Part shown: in pieces, positions 40,264 to 49,720 of the stretch
Layout: every line of letters begins with the position of its first letter
How positions within the stretch are numbered: position 1 is the stretch's first letter
From: Furfurilactobacillus milii
GTDB taxonomy: Bacteria; Bacillota; Bacilli; Lactobacillales; Lactobacillaceae
DNA length: 64,000 nucleotides
Direction of reading: 5' to 3'
NCBI RefSeq assembly: GCF_021654115.1
Contig: NZ_JAIWJF010000002.1
Span: 186,001 to 250,000 of the forward strand
Translations under genes and position numbers: made by a program
Notes under the pieces: generated by a model
Database searches by the model: none
Seen by the model: the letters and a program-made list of their open reading frames with translations, nothing else
Told to the model about the DNA's origin: nothing

Positions 40264-41264
40264 AAGAAATCATGGAGAAACGGCGGCCACGTGTAGTTGT
40301 CATTGGTGGAGGTACGGGTTTGCCCGTTGTCCTTAATTCCTTGCATAAGCAGGACGTCGATGTAACTGCCGTCGTGACGGTCGCAGATGACGGTGGTTCT
40401 TCGGGAATCATTCGGAATTATATTAACGTAGTGCCGCCTGGTGATATTCGGAATGTCATGGCCGCCTTGTCGCGGTTGTCACCATTGGAATTGAAGGTTT
40501 TTCAGTATCGGTTTGAAGCTAACGATAACTTCTTTTCCGGTCATGCGATTGGTAATCTAATTATTGCGGCACTTACTGAAATGGAACACGGCGTGTTTGG
40601 CGCTGTTCAGGAACTGTCCGAAATGATGCATGTAGACGGTCATGTTTATCCAGTTGCAAACGAACCGTTGGTACTTCATGCTGAGTTTACCGATGGTACG
40701 CAACTTGCGGGAGAGGCTGAAATTACAGCTGCTCACAAACAGATTAAACGTGTGTGGGTCACACCACAGCCAGATTCTGACGATGAGATTGCTAAGGCGA
40801 TGCCAGCCGTAATCGATGCCATTTTAGGAGCTGATTTGATCGTGTTGGGCCCTGGTAGTCTATTTACGAGCATTTTGCCAAACCTCATGGTTTCAAACGT
40901 GGGCGAGGCAATTATGCATACTCCGGCGGAAGTTGTGTATATTTGTAACATTATGACGCAGAAGGGTGAAACGGATCACTTTACTGATGCTGATCACGTT
41001 CAGGTATTAAACAAGCATTTGGGTGCCAATTTCGTGGATACAGTCCTTGTGAATACTGAACGGGTTCCAGAGGATTACATGGATTGGAAGCGCTGGAATG
41101 AGGTGTCAACGCAAGTAACGTCAGATACCGACGCGTTGACAAGGATGGGTGTCCGGTCGATTCGAGCCAATTTACTTCAGTTACGGGATGCTGGTGCTTT
41201 TCACGACGGGACCAAAGTGGTTGCTGAGCTGATGAAGTTGCTTGCACATAAACATATTCAATAA
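40260..41264 (+). CDS. yvcK: Gluconeogenesis factor YvcK/GlmR
   Basis: A 334-residue CofD-like protein, with the N-terminal glycine-rich motif [13 protein letters not shown] and the conserved [13 protein letters not shown] and [10 protein letters not shown]. In Bacillus it binds UDP-GlcNAc and stimulates the glucosamine-6-phosphate synthase GlmS on gluconeogenic sources. It overlaps rapZ and precedes whiA, the standard Firmicutes arrangement. Confidence 0.95.
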   Translation: MKEIMEKRRPRVVVIGGGTGLPVVLNSLHKQDVDVTAVVTVADDGGSSGIIRNYINVVPPGDIRNVMAALSRLSPLELKVFQYRFEANDNFFSGHAIGNLIIAALTEMEHGVFGAVQELSEMMHVDGHVYPVANEPLVLHAEFTDGTQLAGEAEITAAHKQIKRVWVTPQPDSDDEIAKAMPAVIDAILGADLIVLGPGSLFTSILPNLMVSNVGEAIMHTPAEVVYICNIMTQKGETDHFTDADHVQVLNKHLGANFVDTVLVNTERVPEDYMDWKRWNEVSTQVTSDTDALTRMGVRSIRANLLQLRDAGAFHDGTKVVAELMKLLAHKHIQ

Positions 41265-41304
41265 CTGCCTTGATTGATAAGGTGATAAAAAAGGAGGCAG
41301 CACG

Positions 41305-42249
41305 ATGTCCTATGCCAGTGACGTAAAAAAAGAGCTGACTGGATTAAAGGTGCACGCGGCGAATGGAAAGGCTGAATTAATGGCCTTGATTCGCATGAAC
41401 GGCGCGGTCAGCATTGTTAACCACGCGTTTGTGTTAAACGTGCAAACGGAAAATCCGGCGATTGCTCGACGAATTTATGCATTATTAAAGCAGTTTTACC
41501 GTTTAGAAGCAGAACTGATTGTTCGTAAAAACGTCAAACTCAAGAAAAACAACATGTATGTCGTGCGGCTAAAAACCGGTACGCAACAAGTTTTAAACGA
41601 TCTTCATGTGTTAGGTGACATGGGAATCGAAGAGGTGGTGCCACAAAATGTGCTTACAGAAGATAGCGAAGTTCGCTCGTATTTAAGAGGCGCATTTTTA
41701 GCAGGCGGTTCGGTTAACAATCCGGATACCAGTCGTTACCATCTCGAGGTTTACTCTTTATATGAAGAACAGAATCAACAGATTTGTGAGTTAATGAATC
41801 AGTATGACTTAAACGCCAGAATGACCAATCGTCGAAGTGGCTACATTACGTACCTTAAGGAAGGCGAGAAAATTTCTGATTTTCTCACTTTAATTGGGGC
41901 AACTAATGCCATGCTAAAGTTTGAAGATGTGCGCATTATGCGTGACATGCGTAATTCAGTCAATCGGCTTGTTAACTGTGAGACGGCGAACATGGAGAAG
42001 GTCGCTTCTGCCAGCTCTCGCCAAATTGATAACATCGAGTACATCAAATCGCGTGTTGGATTAGGCCAGTTACCAGCTAAGCTTCAGGCCATGGCCGAGA
42101 CTAGATTGGCCAATCGTGAAGTTAGTTTGAAGGAACTAGGTGACCTGATTCCGGGAGGACCAATTTCCAAGTCTGGCGTTAACCACCGTTTGCGGAAAAT
42201 CAATGAATTCGCTGATAAACTGCGTGAGGATGACATTATTTCAGCGTAG
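41305..42249 (+). CDS. whiA: DNA-binding protein WhiA
   Basis: A 314-residue protein with an N-terminal LAGLIDADG-like homing-endonuclease fold ([16 protein letters not shown]) and a C-terminal helix-turn-helix ([25 protein letters not shown]). In Firmicutes WhiA affects chromosome segregation and division. The AAGGAGG site supports the start. It ends at a very strong terminator. Confidence 0.96.
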   Translation: MSYASDVKKELTGLKVHAANGKAELMALIRMNGAVSIVNHAFVLNVQTENPAIARRIYALLKQFYRLEAELIVRKNVKLKKNNMYVVRLKTGTQQVLNDLHVLGDMGIEEVVPQNVLTEDSEVRSYLRGAFLAGGSVNNPDTSRYHLEVYSLYEEQNQQICELMNQYDLNARMTNRRSGYITYLKEGEKISDFLTLIGATNAMLKFEDVRIMRDMRNSVNRLVNCETANMEKVASASSRQIDNIEYIKSRVGLGQLPAKLQAMAETRLANREVSLKELGDLIPGGPISKSGVNHRLRKINEFADKLREDDIISA

Positions 42250-42290
42250 TTGTCGTGTTTGTAGTTTGATGTGATTAGTAGATAAAGGCT

Positions 42291-42340
42291 AAATAAAATG
42301 ACCGATTTCCTTTAACTGGGAAACCGGTCATTTTATTTAT
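42291..42340 (+). terminator. Terminator of rapZ-yvcK-whiA
   Basis: A stem of about 20 bp (AAATAAAATGACCG-A-TTTCC against 42318-42338) with a short loop and T tails on both strands, so it can also stop the convergent reductase gene. Confidence 0.92.
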
Positions 42341-42442
42341 GCTTGAGTTAATTGCGTGGTTGTTGCAGTGCGGCGACATTAGCGGGATTGCTCAAACAAG
42401 TCTTTAAATCGTCAAGCAAACCTGTTTCGCGTGGATGCCAGT

Positions 42443-43279
42443 TCAACGCCTTTTGAGTCCATGTGCTGCTGGTGTGCTGCTGGTGGGATTGCTGCCGACA
42501 ACGGTAGGTTCAAACCACCCAAAGTAGGCCTTAGCAGTCTCTTCATCAAAGTGTTCTATTGGCACACGCAATGTATTGCCAATTGTTTCCACAATGGTCT
42601 TTACAGGAATGCCTTCTTCAGCAACCGCGTTATAGGTCGCGCCGGCTTCGCCGTTTTCTAATGCAGCAACGAACAGCCGCGCTGCATCGTTACGATGAAC
42701 GGATGGCCAAACATTGGCGCCATCACTAACATAGCCAATCTTGCCTTGATTAACCGCCATTTGAGCCAGAATGCTACCAAATCCTTGACGCTGAACGTTA
42801 TGAACTGTTGGTGCCAAACGAACAACGCTGGCGCGAACGCCCTGTTGTGTATAACTGAGCGCCAGTGCTTCGGAAGCTGCTCGACCAACGGGATGTGCCA
42901 TATGGTCCTGTTCGGTAGCAGTGCGTCCCATGCCAACCGCCATTAAGGTGCCAGATGTATTAACTAGTGGCTTGCCGGTGTTAGCTAAAGCATCGCCTAG
43001 CACTTTGACAGCAGCCATGTCCTTAGCGACGGCTTCATCATAGTGGTTAAAATCATTAGTAAAGGCGAGGTGGATAACACCGTCACTGCTCTTTGCGGCC
43101 GTTGATAAGCTATCTAAATCGTCCAGTGAGCCTTTAACGGGTGTGGCGCCTGCCTGAGTTAATTGTTGAGCCGAATGATCTGAATGAGCCAGTGCAAGAA
43201 CCTCATGACCATGTTCAATTAGCGTTTTAACAACAACCTGACCAATGAAGCCATTACCACCTGTAACGAAAACTTTCAT
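42443..43279 (-). CDS. NAD(P)-binding SDR-type reductase, C-terminus lost by frameshift
   Basis: An atypical/extended short-chain dehydrogenase of 278 residues starting at ATG 43279 (AAGG upstream), with the Rossmann motif FVTGGNGFIGQVVV and a typical NAD(P) sugar-epimerase-like fold. The last residues (PAAHGLKRR) do not fit the family. An 11-bp tandem duplication at 42462-42483 shifts the frame; without one copy the frame continues as TSSTWTQKALNWHPRETGLL to a stop at 42348-42350, the C-terminus expected in this family. About 38 family-like residues are replaced by 9 others. It is divergent from a TetR regulator with a shared operator, so it is probably TetR-controlled. Confidence 0.85.
   Translation of the reverse strand: MKVFVTGGNGFIGQVVVKTLIEHGHEVLALAHSDHSAQQLTQAGATPVKGSLDDLDSLSTAAKSSDGVIHLAFTNDFNHYDEAVAKDMAAVKVLGDALANTGKPLVNTSGTLMAVGMGRTATEQDHMAHPVGRAASEALALSYTQQGVRASVVRLAPTVHNVQRQGFGSILAQMAVNQGKIGYVSDGANVWPSVHRNDAARLFVAALENGEAGATYNAVAEEGIPVKTIVETIGNTLRVPIEHFDEETAKAYFGWFEPTVVGSNPTSSTPAAHGLKRR
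42462..42483 (+). repeat. 11-bp tandem duplication causing a frameshift
   Basis: TGTGCTGCTGG occurs twice head to tail (42462-42472 and 42473-42483). Deleting one copy restores an open frame of the reductase gene down to 42348. As 11 is not a multiple of three, the present arrangement changes the C-terminus. It could be a slippage event, a switchable site or an assembly error. Confidence 0.9.
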
Positions 43280-43338
43280 AATAAGTGCCTTCTTTTTAAA
43301 TTTCATTTTTTTGATAAAGTTGATTTTATAAATGATAG

Positions 43339-43375
43339 CTCTATCGGCAAAGGTTATAACCGATAGACTTATCGG
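43339..43375. promoter_or_regulatory. TetR-type operator between the reductase and tetR genes
   Basis: ACCGATA-gact-TATCGGT (43358-43375) is a perfect 7-4-7 inverted repeat, and a further CTATCGG half-site lies ~18 bases away (near 43340), so three half-sites share the core ATCGG. The position in the divergent promoter region is typical for a TetR repressor that controls itself and its neighbour. Confidence 0.75.
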
Positions 43376-43427
43376 TATCAAGTGGTAAACTAAAATAAAT
43401 TACTTTTAAAGAAATGGGATCAGAAGG

Positions 43428-44009
43428 ATGAAGAAAAAAGACGATCAAAAATATAATCGCATTCTTGATGTGGCTGGCGATCTGATTATTACCGATAGTG
43501 TCGGTGCGGTTTCAACAACAAAAATTGCTAAGCAGGTTGGCATTTCCCAGTCCAGTATCTACGTTTATTTCAAGAATCGTGAGGCACTGTTGCTTACTCT
43601 ATATGTCCGTGAACTGAAGCGTTTGTATGCTCAGGACGGCGGGGAAGATTTGCGTTCGCTGTCGTTTGAAACAGCGATGAAACAGTATCTTGAGCAACTG
43701 TTTCACTATGGTTTGACCTATCCTAAAAGTATGACGATCATTCAAAAGTTAAAAGAGGATTACGTCTTTGACGAGCAGGCTGGTGAGCAAATTAATGTCA
43801 TCGTTCATCAAAGCGCCGTACAACAGTTGTTATTTAAGGGGCTTGCTGACAAAACGTTACGGCAAGTGGATATTTCACTACTTAGAAACATCATTTTTTC
43901 GACGATCAAACTGCACACGGACAACTTGCGGCAAGGTGTGTACACTGAAGCAGACGTGCCGTTTGAAAGAATCCAACGCATGCTAATGAAGGCAGTTCAG
44001 AATAACTAA
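43428..44009 (+). CDS. TetR/AcrR family transcriptional regulator
   Basis: A 193-residue regulator. The N-terminal HTH is visible as ILDVAGDLIITDSVGAVSTTKIAKQVGISQSSIYVYFKNREALL (given here as landmarks: helix 3 SQSSIYVYF, then KNREALL). The C-terminal ligand domain is not assignable to a subfamily. It is divergent from the reductase and probably binds the palindrome at 43358. An ABC exporter gene follows 136 bases downstream on the same strand and may be part of the regulon. Confidence 0.9.
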   Translation: MKKKDDQKYNRILDVAGDLIITDSVGAVSTTKIAKQVGISQSSIYVYFKNREALLLTLYVRELKRLYAQDGGEDLRSLSFETAMKQYLEQLFHYGLTYPKSMTIIQKLKEDYVFDEQAGEQINVIVHQSAVQQLLFKGLADKTLRQVDISLLRNIIFSTIKLHTDNLRQGVYTEADVPFERIQRMLMKAVQNN

Positions 44010-44110
44010 TTTAAGCCGAAAGAAACAGTATGGTTAGTAGATAGAAATAAATTTGCATATACGCAAATATTAACGATAAGGTGTTGTTGCAGCCTCCCAA
44101 GCAGTGATAG

Positions 44111-44133
44111 ATTCGCTTTAATAAAGAGCGAAT
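44111..44133 (+). promoter_or_regulatory. Leader hairpin before the ABC exporter gene
   Basis: ATTCGCT/AGCGAAT (7 bp, 9-nt loop) sits immediately ahead of the GGGGGAG ribosome site. It may modulate translation; there is no T tract, so it is not a terminator. Confidence 0.3.
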
Positions 44134-44145
44134 GGGGGAGATTGC

Positions 44146-45744
44146 ATGACCAAAATAATTCATCGCGGTTGGTTCAGCATCGCTATTGTTGTGGCACTGA
44201 TCAATGGCTTAGAAGTTCCTTTTAACACGGCTACCTATGCCTATATTTTTAAACTAATTACTACGCGTGATTTGGCCGGCGTCGGAATTTATCTGGTGAT
44301 TGTTCTAGGCGGATATTTATTCTTTTCGACTTTGTCATACTGTCAAAGCTGGGTAGTCAATAAAAATGTGGCGTTTATCAATTTACGTCTTAAAACCCGT
44401 TATGTAGAAGCAAAGGTCGAGCGAGATGATCCCAGTCAGCAGGATTTCGAAGCAAATGGCCTATCATTTTTAATGAACGATTTGAAGCTACTCGAGGATA
44501 ATTATTGGCGCAACGTGTTTCGATTATTAGGATACGGCACGACCATTTTGGTCACCACAGGGTATGCACTACACAATAGTTTTCGACTAACCGGAATTTT
44601 CTTAGCGTTTATGTTGGTGCCAATGGTCTTTCAGCGTTTGTCAGGTAAAGGGACGACGACTAAAGCAACCGTTTGGTCACAAAAAAATGCACAGTTGGCC
44701 ACACGCGTAAAGGACCTGTTACACGGGGCAATGACCATTCGTCGCTATCATGCTGAGGCTGGTTACAGAACTAAGCTATTCAGGGATGTCGGTGGGGTTG
44801 AAGGGGCGAATGCTGCACTTAAGAATCGCATTGCACTGGCCAACAGTCTGCTAATGTATTTGTTTTATCTATTTTCAGAAACGCCGATTGCCATCGGTAT
44901 CTACCTGACTATTTCAGGAATGTTAACGTTACCGGAATTTGTCGCAGTCCAATATTCAACTAACATGATTTTAAACAGCGTCAATCAAATGCTGACTTGT
45001 ATTAACCAGATTGGGAGTACTAAGGCTGTTCGCCAACAGTTGCGCAGAAGTATTCCCAAAAAAGACACAACGGCGGAGCTGCCCATGAAATCGACTCAGT
45101 TTCAGAAATTGACATTGACAAATGTTAGCTTTAAACGTGAACATCGCGACATTTTAAATGTCATTAATTTGCGAGTCCAGAAAGGCGAAAAAGTGTTGAT
45201 TCAAGGGCCATCTGGAGTGGGCAAATCAACATTGTTGTCGGTTATGTTAAAGGAGTTGCCAGTTACACACGGTCAACTGTTACTCAATGGGCAAGACTAT
45301 GACGAGGTTCAGGTAGAGACTCTGTTTAGCAAGGTTTCACAAACACCGATTATCTTTGCCGAGACTATCAGATTTAATCTAACGTTGGGGATGCCATTCC
45401 CTGAGAGCGCGATTTTAGTTGCTGTCAGACAAGCGGGACTCAGTGATGTTATCAATGAATCCAAGCTGGATCAGCAAATAACAGAAGGCGGTAAAAATCT
45501 TTCTGGCGGTCAGTTAAAGCGTATTGAAATTGCGCGGGCATTACTGTTTAAACGACAAGTATTGTTGATTGATGAGGGAACCGCTTCCCTTGATGTGACA
45601 ACTGCAAGACAGATTCATGACACATTGTTGTCGTTGTCTAATTTGACAATGATTGAGGTGGATCACCATATTCCACATGAGTTGTTATCCAAGTATGATC
45701 GTCGCTACCAACTGAACAATGGGCGTTTAGAAGTGCTCAACTAA
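44146..45744 (+). CDS. ABC transporter, fused membrane and ATPase domains
   Basis: A 532-residue type IV exporter half-transporter. Residues ~1-290 form the membrane domain (about six segments). The ATPase follows with Walker A GPSGVGKST (~355), signature LSGGQLKR (~451) and Walker B VLLIDEG (~471), where the catalytic position is Glu in DEG. The short N-terminus and divergent membrane domain resemble lactobacillar multidrug or peptide exporters of the 'ABC transporter ATP-binding/permease' class. Substrate unknown. Only one half-transporter gene is present, so a homodimer is expected. Confidence 0.88.
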   Translation: MTKIIHRGWFSIAIVVALINGLEVPFNTATYAYIFKLITTRDLAGVGIYLVIVLGGYLFFSTLSYCQSWVVNKNVAFINLRLKTRYVEAKVERDDPSQQDFEANGLSFLMNDLKLLEDNYWRNVFRLLGYGTTILVTTGYALHNSFRLTGIFLAFMLVPMVFQRLSGKGTTTKATVWSQKNAQLATRVKDLLHGAMTIRRYHAEAGYRTKLFRDVGGVEGANAALKNRIALANSLLMYLFYLFSETPIAIGIYLTISGMLTLPEFVAVQYSTNMILNSVNQMLTCINQIGSTKAVRQQLRRSIPKKDTTAELPMKSTQFQKLTLTNVSFKREHRDILNVINLRVQKGEKVLIQGPSGVGKSTLLSVMLKELPVTHGQLLLNGQDYDEVQVETLFSKVSQTPIIFAETIRFNLTLGMPFPESAILVAVRQAGLSDVINESKLDQQITEGGKNLSGGQLKRIEIARALLFKRQVLLIDEGTASLDVTTARQIHDTLLSLSNLTMIEVDHHIPHELLSKYDRRYQLNNGRLEVLN

Positions 45745-45851
45745 AAATTACTCATGAGTGGTCGTCCGGATGATTCAGACCGCTATCATCAGAACGGTGT
45801 TAAAAATGGTCAATGAACAAATATGGCCCCCTCAATTTACTGTAAACGCAA

Positions 45852-45881
45852 AAAGACCTTCGTCATTTGACGAAGGTCTTT
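45852..45881 (-). terminator. Terminator of clpP
   Basis: A perfect 13-bp stem AAAGACCTTCGTC/GACGAAGGTCTTT with an ATTT loop; the T tract lies on the minus strand, 15 bases past the clpP stop. Confidence 0.92.
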
Positions 45882-45896
45882 GCTTGCTTATTATGA

Positions 45897-46493
45897 TTAC
45901 TTTCGCATTTCGCTGGAGTTGGTCATAATGTGGTCAATTAAACCATAATCTAAGGCTTGCTCAGCGGTCATGTAGTTATCCCGTTCAGTGTCCTTATTGA
46001 TGGTTTCGATGTCTTGACCAGTCTTTTCAGCCAGCAAGTTGTTAATCATCTTCCGTGTCTTCAGAATTTCTTCAGCCACGATTTCGATTTCGGTTTGCTG
46101 ACCTTGAGCACCACCAGAAGGTTGGTGAATCAAGATTTCTGAGTGTGGTAAGGCAAAACGTTTGCCCTTAGCACCAGAAGTTGCCAGAATGGAAGCCATT
46201 GAAGCAGCCATTCCCATGACAATCGTTTGAACATCAGACTTAACAAAGTTCATGGTGTCGTAGATTGCCATTCCGGAAGTGATAACACCACCGGGTGAGT
46301 TAATATACATGTAAATATCTTTATCAGAATCTTGGGCATCCAAGAAGAGCAATTGAGCGATGATGGCGTTGGCCATGTCATCTTCGATTGGTCCGGAAAC
46401 CATAATGATCCGGTCTTTTAATAGTCGTGAGTAAATGTCGTAGGCACGTTCGCCACGGCTGGACTGTTCAATAACAGTTGGAATCAAAGCCAT
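45897..46493 (-). CDS. clpP: ATP-dependent Clp protease proteolytic subunit
   Basis: Serine protease barrel that degrades proteins fed by ClpX, ClpC or ClpE. From ATG 46493 (perfect AAGGAGG) it has 198 residues, the normal ClpP length; an in-frame extension upstream lacks a ribosome site. Catalytic Ser98 (MGMAASMAS), His123 (ILIHQPSGG) and the Asp in DTERDNYM are present. A CtsR operator overlaps the promoter. Confidence 0.97.
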   Translation of the reverse strand: MALIPTVIEQSSRGERAYDIYSRLLKDRIIMVSGPIEDDMANAIIAQLLFLDAQDSDKDIYMYINSPGGVITSGMAIYDTMNFVKSDVQTIVMGMAASMASILATSGAKGKRFALPHSEILIHQPSGGAQGQQTEIEIVAEEILKTRKMINNLLAEKTGQDIETINKDTERDNYMTAEQALDYGLIDHIMTNSSEMRK

Positions 46494-46578
46494 AATTGAG
46501 GCCTCCTTGTAATTTGCGTTGTCATTTAGCACTTGTAATGGTGCTCTGCTAATCAACGTAATTGTAGTTTAACCCAAA

Positions 46579-46595
46579 GGTCAGAAAAGGTCAAA
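46579..46595. promoter_or_regulatory. CtsR operator at the clpP promoter
   Basis: GGTCAGA-aaa-GGTCAAA is the tandem heptad recognised by the class III heat-shock repressor CtsR (consensus GGTCAAA-N3-GGTCAAA, one mismatch). On the minus strand it overlaps a good promoter, TTGACC with 17 bp to TAAACT. CtsR control of clpP is well known in Firmicutes. Confidence 0.88.
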
Positions 46596-46684
46596 CAAAA
46601 TGGTGCGATTGTTTGAAAAAATGTGATAAAAAGTTGTGTACAATGTGATAGCCTTAGAGTGTCAAGGAGTTAGGAGAGTTAGAG

Positions 46685-47602
46685 ATGAATAAAAAATGGT
46701 TAACGTGGCCAGTATTTGTCACGTTAAGTGAGATTTATATCGCGCCGTTAAACATTATGTGGTTTATTTTAGGGTCGGCGATTGCTCAGTATCAGTACGG
46801 TATGGTGAATTGGATTAACGTCGTGTTGTGTTTGGTGGACGTGTTTATTCTTGATCTCGCAGTTAACGTGTCCGATAACTACTACGACTACGTACATGCG
46901 GCGGATTGCGAAGGGTACGCCACGCATACAAATCCAATTGGCCGGCTGCATTTGCCCAAACGTGGTGTGTGGTGGCTAGCATTTGCCCTGTACGTTGTCT
47001 CTGCAATCCCTGGGGTTATTCTAGTTATGCGCACCGGATGGCCGGTATTGCTGTTTGGGATTATTGGTTACTTGATTGGCATTTTCTATACTGCTGGTCC
47101 GTACCCATTAAATGCCATGCCAATTTGTGAAACTGTGGTCGCTCTTTCCATTACGTATTTAATTGAACTCGTCTGTGTTTACATCAGCATTTACGGTCAG
47201 CGTCCGTTTACATGGGGCGTGGCAGGCACGACGTTTGCATTATGTTTACCAATTACGCTGCTGTTCTTTACCGTTCAATTAGGGAATAATACGGCAGATC
47301 TCGACGAAGATATCAAAAACAATCGTCATACACTGGCTTATTTCATTGGCCGCAAACGAGCTGTCAAAGTGATGCAAGTCTTATTGATTGCTGGCAGTTT
47401 ATGGCCAATTGTAAACTTGGTTTTTGGACTAGCCCCGTGGATTACTGTGCTAAGTGTGGTGTTGCTGCCAATTATGTGGCGGGGAATTAAACCGTTCTAC
47501 GCAGTTCAAGACAAGCAGAAAACGTACATGAAAGTCATTAAAAATACATCTTTATTTTATATTGGGTACACCGCACTGTTTGCAATTGGCGCATGGCTGT
47601 AA
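46685..47602 (+). CDS. menA: UbiA-family prenyltransferase (MenA-like)
   Basis: A 305-residue integral membrane protein with about eight to nine segments. The two Asp-rich motifs that bind prenyl diphosphate are visible: NVSDNYYDY near residue 60 and NTADLDEDI near 200. MenA attaches a polyprenyl tail to 1,4-dihydroxy-2-naphthoate in menaquinone synthesis. Lactobacilli often keep only part of this pathway and can use supplied quinone precursors; no other men gene is in the window. Substrate assignment is by family only. Confidence 0.82.
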   Translation: MNKKWLTWPVFVTLSEIYIAPLNIMWFILGSAIAQYQYGMVNWINVVLCLVDVFILDLAVNVSDNYYDYVHAADCEGYATHTNPIGRLHLPKRGVWWLAFALYVVSAIPGVILVMRTGWPVLLFGIIGYLIGIFYTAGPYPLNAMPICETVVALSITYLIELVCVYISIYGQRPFTWGVAGTTFALCLPITLLFFTVQLGNNTADLDEDIKNNRHTLAYFIGRKRAVKVMQVLLIAGSLWPIVNLVFGLAPWITVLSVVLLPIMWRGIKPFYAVQDKQKTYMKVIKNTSLFYIGYTALFAIGAWL

Positions 47603-47623
47603 AAATAAAATCAGAAAAATCAT

Positions 47624-47652
47624 TTGACAAACGATTAAAATGCTAGTATATT
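47624..47652 (+). promoter_or_regulatory. Promoter of the T-box-nhaC unit
   Basis: TTGACA (47624-47629) and TATATT (47647-47652) with exact 17-bp spacing, ~20 bases after the menA stop. Confidence 0.85.
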
Positions 47653-47659
47653 CCTAATC

Positions 47660-47910
47660 AACATTTAATCATTGTTTTCAAACCTAGTAGTGAATGATCT
47701 GTGTGTCAGGAAGTCGGTGGTTGCTGCGAACCGATCAGGATCATCTCATCGAAATACCTGAAAACGAAAATGACCGGGCACCGTTGGACCGTTATCCCAG
47801 CGAGAGTGAATATGATGGGTGCTAGGCTCATTTTATTAAGCTGGGTGGTACCACGGTAAACTAATCGTCCCTGTTATGCATAATTGCATAGCAGGGACGA
47901 TTTTTTGTAT
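47660..47910 (+). promoter_or_regulatory. T-box leader controlling the NhaC-family transporter
   Basis: A complete T-box riboswitch. Stem I carries the AGTA/GAA loop-E bases and the GGTGGTTGCTG distal region. The conserved T-box AGCTGGGTGGTACCACGG lies at 47839-47856 with TGGT for tRNA 3'-end pairing. A terminator (from 47862, GTCCCTG...CAGGGAC then TTTTTT) ends near 47908. The triplet directly before the GAA of loop E reads ATC (within CTCATCGAAA), so an isoleucine specifier is my best reading; this depends on correct placement of the specifier loop. Uncharged tRNA would then switch on transporter expression. Confidence 0.9.
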
Positions 47911-48110
47911 TTGAGAGTGTTGCATAACTTCGGATTCAGAAGTTAGGTACACGTTTAGGAAAATGGCGCCGCAGTCCGGCATTAAAAAGAGAGAAAAGGG
48001 GGCCAATGGAAAATGACAGAAAATTGTGGGGGCAATCCTCGATATAGAACCTCAATGAATGACACTCAACGTTTACAACAATCTGGACATTCAAAAAATG
48101 AGGTATTCAC

Positions 48111-49547
48111 ATGGAAAAACAAACATTTAAAGTTGGTCGTAACGAAGCACTAATTGTTTTACTAGGCATGTTGTTAATTATGGGATTTGGCGTTATTAAA
48201 TTTGGTTTATCGCCCCAAGTTCCCGTTATGTTAGTTATGGGATTATTGATGGCATGGGGTGTTGCTCACCGCTTGCCATGGTCGTTAATTAACGAAGGAA
48301 TCAAGGACGGGATTGAAACCGGGATTGTACCAATTTTCATTTTCATTCTGGTTGGTGCGTTAATTAGTACATGGATTGCTGCTGGCATCATTCCATCCTT
48401 GATGGTTTTCGGTTTTCATTTAATCAGTGTTCAGTGGTTCGTTCCTTCTGTGTTTGTCGTCTGCGCATTGGTTGGTAGCGCCGTTGGCAGTGCCTTTACC
48501 GTTATTTCTACAGTCGGCATTGCGTTCTTCGGGATGGGCGTTACGATGCACGTTAACCCAGCTTTAGTGGCAGGCGCGATTATCTCCGGCGCGGTTTTTG
48601 GTGATAAATCGTCACCGCTATCCGAATCAACCAACTTAACCGCAGCGGTTGTTGACGCAGATTTATTCAAACACATTATGAACTTGATGTGGTCCACCAT
48701 TCCCGCATTTATTATTGCGTTAGTTGTATTTGCCATTATGGGAAGCGGCGAAAAGGGTGCTAGTCTAGCCAGCATCAATCATGTCATCAACATTTTAGAC
48801 AACAACTTTACTATTTCAGCTTGGGCGATTGTACCGATTGCTTGCATGTTCATTTGTGCATGGCGGCGAGTACCAGCGATTCCAACATTGTTTTTAAACA
48901 TTGGTGTTTCGCTGGTGATGTTACTGATCGAGCATCCAGGCACTAAGTTAACTAAAATTGCTAGCATCATTGAAGCAGGATTTGTTTCTCACACCGGTAA
49001 TAAAGAAGTTGATTTATTACTATCACGTGGCGGTATTGCAAGCATGATGGGAACGGTCTCACTGATCGTGTTGACCTTATCACTTGGTGGCTTGTTGATG
49101 CAATTTGGGTTGATTGACGCCGTGATGACGCCGTTTGCGAAACATTTAAACTCCGATGGCAAACGGATCATTGCGGTCGTTCTCTCAAGTATTGGCGTTA
49201 ACATCTTCATCGGTGAACAATTCTTATCCGTTATCCTTCCAGGTAAGGCATTCAAGAAAACATTTGACGAATCCGGATTGGCTCCTGTCGCATTGGGACG
49301 GGCGCTTGAAGATGGCGGAACGGTTATTAACTACTTGATTCCGTGGGGTGTTGCTGGCGTGTTCGCAGCTAACACGCTTGGTGTTCCAACGATGCAATAC
49401 TTACCATTCGCATTATTTAGCTTATTGTCACCAGTATTTTCTATATTAAGTGGCTTGACTGGTATCGGTTTGAAGCATCAAGATGTTGCAAAAACGGAGT
49501 CAGAAAATTTTAAGCAGGTCACGGCTTCAACGGCTGTAGAAGAGTAA
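48111..49547 (+). CDS. nhaC: NhaC-family Na+/H+ antiporter-like transporter
   Basis: A 478-residue membrane protein with about 12 segments of the NhaC/ion-transporter superfamily (GDKSSPLSESTNLTAAVV and GEQFLSVILPGKAFK are family landmarks). The T-box leader implies it carries an amino acid, not only sodium; T-box-controlled NhaC homologues in Firmicutes have been predicted to be amino acid transporters. If the ATC specifier is right, isoleucine or related branched-chain amino acids are the candidates. About 200 bases lie between the T-box terminator and the ATG. Confidence 0.85.
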   Translation: MEKQTFKVGRNEALIVLLGMLLIMGFGVIKFGLSPQVPVMLVMGLLMAWGVAHRLPWSLINEGIKDGIETGIVPIFIFILVGALISTWIAAGIIPSLMVFGFHLISVQWFVPSVFVVCALVGSAVGSAFTVISTVGIAFFGMGVTMHVNPALVAGAIISGAVFGDKSSPLSESTNLTAAVVDADLFKHIMNLMWSTIPAFIIALVVFAIMGSGEKGASLASINHVINILDNNFTISAWAIVPIACMFICAWRRVPAIPTLFLNIGVSLVMLLIEHPGTKLTKIASIIEAGFVSHTGNKEVDLLLSRGGIASMMGTVSLIVLTLSLGGLLMQFGLIDAVMTPFAKHLNSDGKRIIAVVLSSIGVNIFIGEQFLSVILPGKAFKKTFDESGLAPVALGRALEDGGTVINYLIPWGVAGVFAANTLGVPTMQYLPFALFSLLSPVFSILSGLTGIGLKHQDVAKTESENFKQVTASTAVEE

Positions 49548-49720
49548 TACGTCCGGTTAAAACGGTAGCGTGTGAACGAAGTCGTGACCAAAATAAAATA
49601 ATTATTATGGCCGTTTGTGGTGCGGTTATTACATTGATGACTAAACCGGACTTGCTCACGTTGTCTAAAGCTGGTATAGTATTACGTGTTATTAAACACA
49701 GTATTGAGAGGAGAAGCATC

